Shown here piece after piece: positions 60,782-64,000 of a DNA stretch of 64,000 nucleotides. Position 1 is the stretch's first letter; every line of letters begins with the position of its first letter. A program made the translations under genes and the position numbers. The stretch is taken from the NCBI GenBank assembly GCA_034770075.1, contig CM068385.1:53700746-53764745 (forward strand). The letters run 5' to 3'. The stretch is from Aralia elata (Eukaryota > Streptophyta > Magnoliopsida > Apiales > Araliaceae). The notes below the pieces were generated by a model. That model worked only from the letters and a program-made list of their open reading frames with translations. It was not told the DNA's origin and made no database searches.

Positions 60782-60930
60782 CTCGCCCCGGCGAGCTTTC
60801 ACAGACCAATTTTCTCGCCCCGGCGAGAGGCTCGCCCCGACGAGGCTTTTACAGTACAAAACTCTCGCCCCGGCTAGAAGCTCGCCCCAGCGAGAATTTT
60901 CAATGCAATTTTCTCGCCCCGGCGAGAACC
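60782..60930 (+). repeat. GC-rich hairpin array in the Reina-like LTR
   Basis: Six units of ctcgcc-cc-ggcgag or close variants are separated by short A/T-rich spacers (tttcacagaccaatttt and similar). The open frame from 60573 passes through it. Confidence 0.88.
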
Positions 60931-61110
60931 TCCTGGATGCAATTTGTTATTTTTTGACTTTCTTGATTTTTGAACCTTCTTTCATCCAAAACATGATATC
61001 AGTATTTAGGATCAATTACATGTGTTCTGATTGCTACATTTTAATATTTGTGTGCTTGTATTTCAAAGAGTGTGTGCTTCCAGAAGCTTCTAGTTTGTTT
61101 CTAAGACTAG

Positions 61111-61119
61111 TATAAATAG
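61111..61119 (+). promoter_or_regulatory. Candidate TATA box of the Reina-like LTR
   Basis: tataaatag lies directly after the stop of the pol-tail frame. Confidence 0.6.
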
Positions 61120-61517
61120 GTGTTATTGTAAACTTGAATTCATAACCAATTTTCAGATTATCAATATTATTGTGAGTTTGTTTCTCTACTTGTGGTTCTT
61201 TGAGAATTCCTAAGTGTTCCTTAGTTCTTCTTTGAGATTCATACTTGACTTATCATACAACCAATCATAGTTGTGTGTGGCGTCTTCTACCGCATCAATC
61301 GTCGATTGTACCGAGGTTACCGCTTCACTATAAGCGAGGGGTCGAGGTGTCGTTGGTGTTCATCCTACGTATATTTCATTTGCAAGCAATTGTACCAAGA
61401 TTACCGTCTACATATAGGCGAGGGGTTAAGGTGTTGCAAGCTATCCATCCTATCAACTTGTTAGAAACGATCCGGGCGACAACCACCTCACGCAAGCGTG
61501 TCGTGGAGTCTATCATT

Positions 61518-61529
61518 TGGTATCAAAGC
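61518..61529 (+). other. Primer binding site of the Reina-like element
   Basis: tggtatcaaagc lies two bases after the LTR end, of initiator-Met tRNA type with one change. Confidence 0.8.
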
Positions 61530-61954
61530 TAAGTTTCCTATCAAGTTACTTATCTTTACTTTATTATTGGAATATAGTCAAAAAAAAAAAGACTGCATAA
61601 AATATATAGCAGAAAATTTGTATTATGAATTGTTACCATTGGGATTTTCATTTGCAAGAATCATATTTGACGATTAGAAGTCTTGTGGAGAGTCGTACTT
61701 TCTATGTTGTGTTCTTGATAAGTTATTATTGGATTGTAATTAGAGAATTGAGGTAATATTTGTGAGAATTCAAAGAGAACCTATTAGTGAGAACTACGAG
61801 CGGAAAAAGGCAAGAGTAGTAAGTTTAATTGAGGATAAAAGCCTAATTGTGTGATACATGAGCGTTTCCTATTTGTGTGATATATTGTTTGAGTGAAACA
61901 CGTAAGGGAGTGGTGAGGAACTTGTTTTCTACTAATCTTTATTTTGCAGGAAAC
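61530..61954 (+). other. Leader of the Reina-like element
   Basis: 425 AT-rich bases before gag. A T-rich stretch ending attttgcag at 61949 precedes the ATG by five bases and could be a splice acceptor. Confidence 0.5.
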
Positions 61955-63064
61955 ATGTCTAACACAAGAGATAAGACAATTGAAAATGAACCTTCTACAT
62001 CGAATTTTGACCCTAAACTCAATATGGAGGCTATGATGAAAGAATTTTCTAGACAATTGGGAATGGCTATGGAGCAAGTGCATGATCGCATCGATCAATT
62101 GAGTGACACTCGAGGGGAACGAACTCAAATCCCTCCGGGTGGGCGCCCAAAAGGAAAGACCCAACAAAAGGAAGCAAGGCTAGAGGAGACAAATTACTAT
62201 GATGAAAGGTTTAGTGAGGAAGAGGATCGAGAAACTGACTTTATCCCTAGGAGACATTTTGCAAAGGATAGAGGCGGCCGAAATCGAGAGGACAACAATC
62301 TTGATAGCATCAAAGTAAAAATTCCCACATTCCAAGGCAGAAGTGATCCCGAGGCATATTTAGAATGGGAGAGGAAAATGGAGTGGATCTTTGACTGTCA
62401 CAACTACTCGGATCTCAAGAAAGTTAGAATTGCAGCTACCGAATTTTCAGACTATGCAGTTACTTGGTGGGATCAATTGATGATCAGCCGAAGGAGGTGC
62501 AGAGAACGTCCAATCGAGACTTAGGCAGAAATGAAAGCTGTAATGAAAAAGAGGTTTGTCCCAAGCCACTATTATCGAGATCTGTTTCGAAACTTACAAA
62601 ATTTGAGACAGGGAAGCAAGAGTGTGGAGGACTACTTCAAGGAGATGGAGATGCTAATGTCTAGAGCTGACATCGACGAGGATAATGAGGCAACCATGGC
62701 CCGATTTTCAGCAGGTTTAAATTGGGACATTGCAGATTTGGTGGAGCGTCAACATTATGTGGTATTGGAAGATATGGTGCACATGGCTATCAAAATAGAG
62801 AAGCAGCTTAAGAGGAGAGGTGGCCAACGAACAAATCCAACCACAGGTACATCATGGAAAGCCAATAATGTGAAGCGTGAGGAAAAGCCAACTATTTTCA
62901 AACCAAAGCCAGAAATCAAGCAAGGAGCGGCTACTCAAGTAGTGCAAGGTAAAACTAATATACCTTCTACTAGTCGTAATCGAGATATTGTATGCTTTAA
63001 ATGTCAAGGCAGGGGACATATTGCAAATCAATGCCCAAATCAAAGAAACTATGTTATTGCTTGA
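61955..63064 (+). pseudogene. Reina-like gag with one in-frame stop
   Basis: ATG at 61955. The N-terminal part is charged, followed by the capsid region with VKIPTFQGRSDPEAYLEWER. A TAG at 62522 interrupts; the same frame continues with KKRFVPSHYYRDLF and SVEDYFKEMEMLM. A CCHC knuckle (CFKCQGRGHIANQC, C-x2-C-x4-H-x4-C) lies at about 62991-63032. TGA at 63062 ends the frame, while the protease frame overlaps from 62988, so gag and pol are in different frames here; this may be decay rather than a programmed shift. Confidence 0.85.
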
Positions 63065-64000
63065 TAATGGAGAGTTGGAAACCGAGGAAGAAGAAAGTGA
63101 CAATGACTCTATGCCACCATTAGAGGAAGATAGAGAGGTTGCTATGCATGGCGAAGTGTTGGTTACACGGAGAATGCTTAGTACACAAGTAAAAGAAGAA
63201 AGCAGTGAGCAAAGAGAGAATCTATTTCATACTAGATGCATGGTAAATGGTAAGATCTGTTGTGTTGTAATTGATGGTGGGAGCTGTACAAATGTGGCAA
63301 GCATCACCATGGTGGAGAAATTGGGACTTACAACATCCAAACATCCTCACCCATACCGATTGCAGTGGCTCAATGACATCAAAGTTACTAAGCAAGTATC
63401 AGTGCCATTTACAATTGGGAAGTATGTTGATGAGATCCTTTGTGATGTAGTTCCTATGCAGGCAGGTCATTTACTACTTGGGAGACCTTGGCAGTTCGAT
63501 CGGCGAGTAAAACACGATGGTTTTACTAATGAGTACTCTTTTGTTCACAATCAAAGAAAAGTTACCTTGTGTCCTATGTCACCAAAACAAGTGCATGAGG
63601 ATCAAATACATTTACAGAGAGATCATGAAAAGAAAACAAAAGAGAGAGAAAAAAAGAAAGAAGAGAGAAAAACAAACATTTTTGCAAAAAGGAGTGATGT
63701 AAGGCGAGCTCTGGATTCTAAAAAGCCAATGATTATAGTTCGGTATAAGGAGGCACTTTTAAATACTAACGCTAATAATCCTTCTTTGCCTAGTGTTGTT
63801 TCTGCTCTTTTACAGGATTATCAGGATGTATTTCCCGAGGAACTTCCACAAGGATTACCACCAATTCGGGGAATTGAGCATCAAATTGACTTTGTCCCAG
63901 GCGCGACCATTCCAAATCGCCCGGCATACCGAAGCAATCCCGAGGAAACAAAGGAATTGCAAAGGTAAGTTGACGAGCTAATGGACAAAGGTTTTGTGAG
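63065..64000 (+). pseudogene. Reina-like protease and start of reverse transcriptase
   Basis: An acidic linker (LDNGELETEEEESDND) leads to a retropepsin-like domain with CVVIDGGSCTNVAS near 63260 and HLLLGRPWQFDR near 63470; the catalytic triplet is D-G-G. A lysine/glutamate-rich linker at 63610-63670 follows. The RT entry is reached at about 63800. An in-frame TAA at 63966 interrupts, after which the same frame continues to the window end. Confidence 0.85.

Larger units (their letters stand above)
60521..61515 (+). repeat. 5' LTR of the Reina-like element, containing a pol tail
   Basis: It is 995 bp, starting TGATGAGGACA and ending GAGTCTATCA. A frame open from 60573 to 61115 begins with PLGPITRARAKTFKDGL, the C-terminus of pol in this lineage, which shows that the polyprotein reads into the 3' LTR. 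At 60782-60930 lie six ctcgccccggcgag-type hairpins. At 61300-61460 a segment of about 85 bases is duplicated. Confidence 0.88.
60521..64000 (+). mobile_element. Ty3/gypsy Reina-like chromovirus, runs off the window
   Basis: It has a 5' LTR, primer site, leader, gag, protease and the first RT residues. Reina assignment rests on the short LTR, the gag C-terminus and the RT entry EELPQGLPPIRGIEHQIDFV followed by RPAYRSNPEE; this is recognition from memory. agatc precedes the LTR and would be the target duplication. It was inserted into gag of element D, so it is younger. Confidence 0.88.

Noticed and set aside
1..64000. Bacterial, organellar or viral insertion
   Set aside because: No operon-like coding, no plastid or mitochondrial genes and no pararetrovirus movement or coat protein were seen; all recognisable coding is retrotransposon or plant gene fragments.

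Overview
This window is repeat-dominated nuclear DNA of a flowering plant, probably a eudicot and probably pericentromeric or otherwise gene-poor. The basis is wall-to-wall nested LTR retrotransposons of plant lineages (Ty3/gypsy Tekay-like, Tat, Athila-like and Reina-like, plus Ty1/copia), a CACTA-type DNA transposon end, a 6.7 kb AT-rich satellite array, and fragments of plant-type genes. I see no complete host gene, no rRNA, no tRNA and no CRISPR array. The species cannot be named from the sequence.

Layout. 1-7067: Tekay-like chromovirus remnant, its 5' LTR split by a copia solo LTR (49-1872, target duplication GTATT), its pol broken, its 3' LTR cut at 7067. 7068-20263: Tat-lineage element with a long intact gag-protease frame, a probable in-frame intron before the reverse transcriptase, an archaeal-type second RNase H, a decayed antisense ORF, a 35/105 bp tandem array and a full 3' LTR. 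20264-23609: left-truncated gypsy LTR sitting in an Athila-like remnant. 23610-30445: two internal pieces of an Athila-like non-autonomous element sharing one LTR (25321-27041); the second carries a Reina-like solo LTR (27919-29044, AGTAG). 30446-33099: another gypsy LTR, interrupted by a copia LTR that is itself split by a complete copia element on the minus strand (33620-42471, AAGAC).

43137-about 47690: CACTA-type end with dense subterminal repeats; the DNA behind it carries minus-strand exon fragments recognised as callose synthase (two consecutive exons and the intron between them) and an ATG18/WIPI autophagy protein. 47695-54366: about 37 monomers of roughly 177 bp with a two-type alternation and a 1240 bp higher-order repeat. 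54375-55406: long inverted repeat holding a Stowaway-like MITE. 55615-60520: 4.2 kb gypsy LTR plus primer site and the start of gag, cut by a Reina-like element (60521 to the window end), which has a 5' LTR, primer site, gag, protease and the start of reverse transcriptase.

How it fits together: the elements are layered by insertion, and three target-site duplications, two of them with empty-site copies in the window, date the layers relative to each other. Most coding frames are broken; the Tat gag-pro frame is the main exception. The parts most worth follow-up are the captured gene fragments, the Tat intron and antisense ORF, the two tandem arrays with higher-order structure, and hairpin motifs shared by different LTRs.
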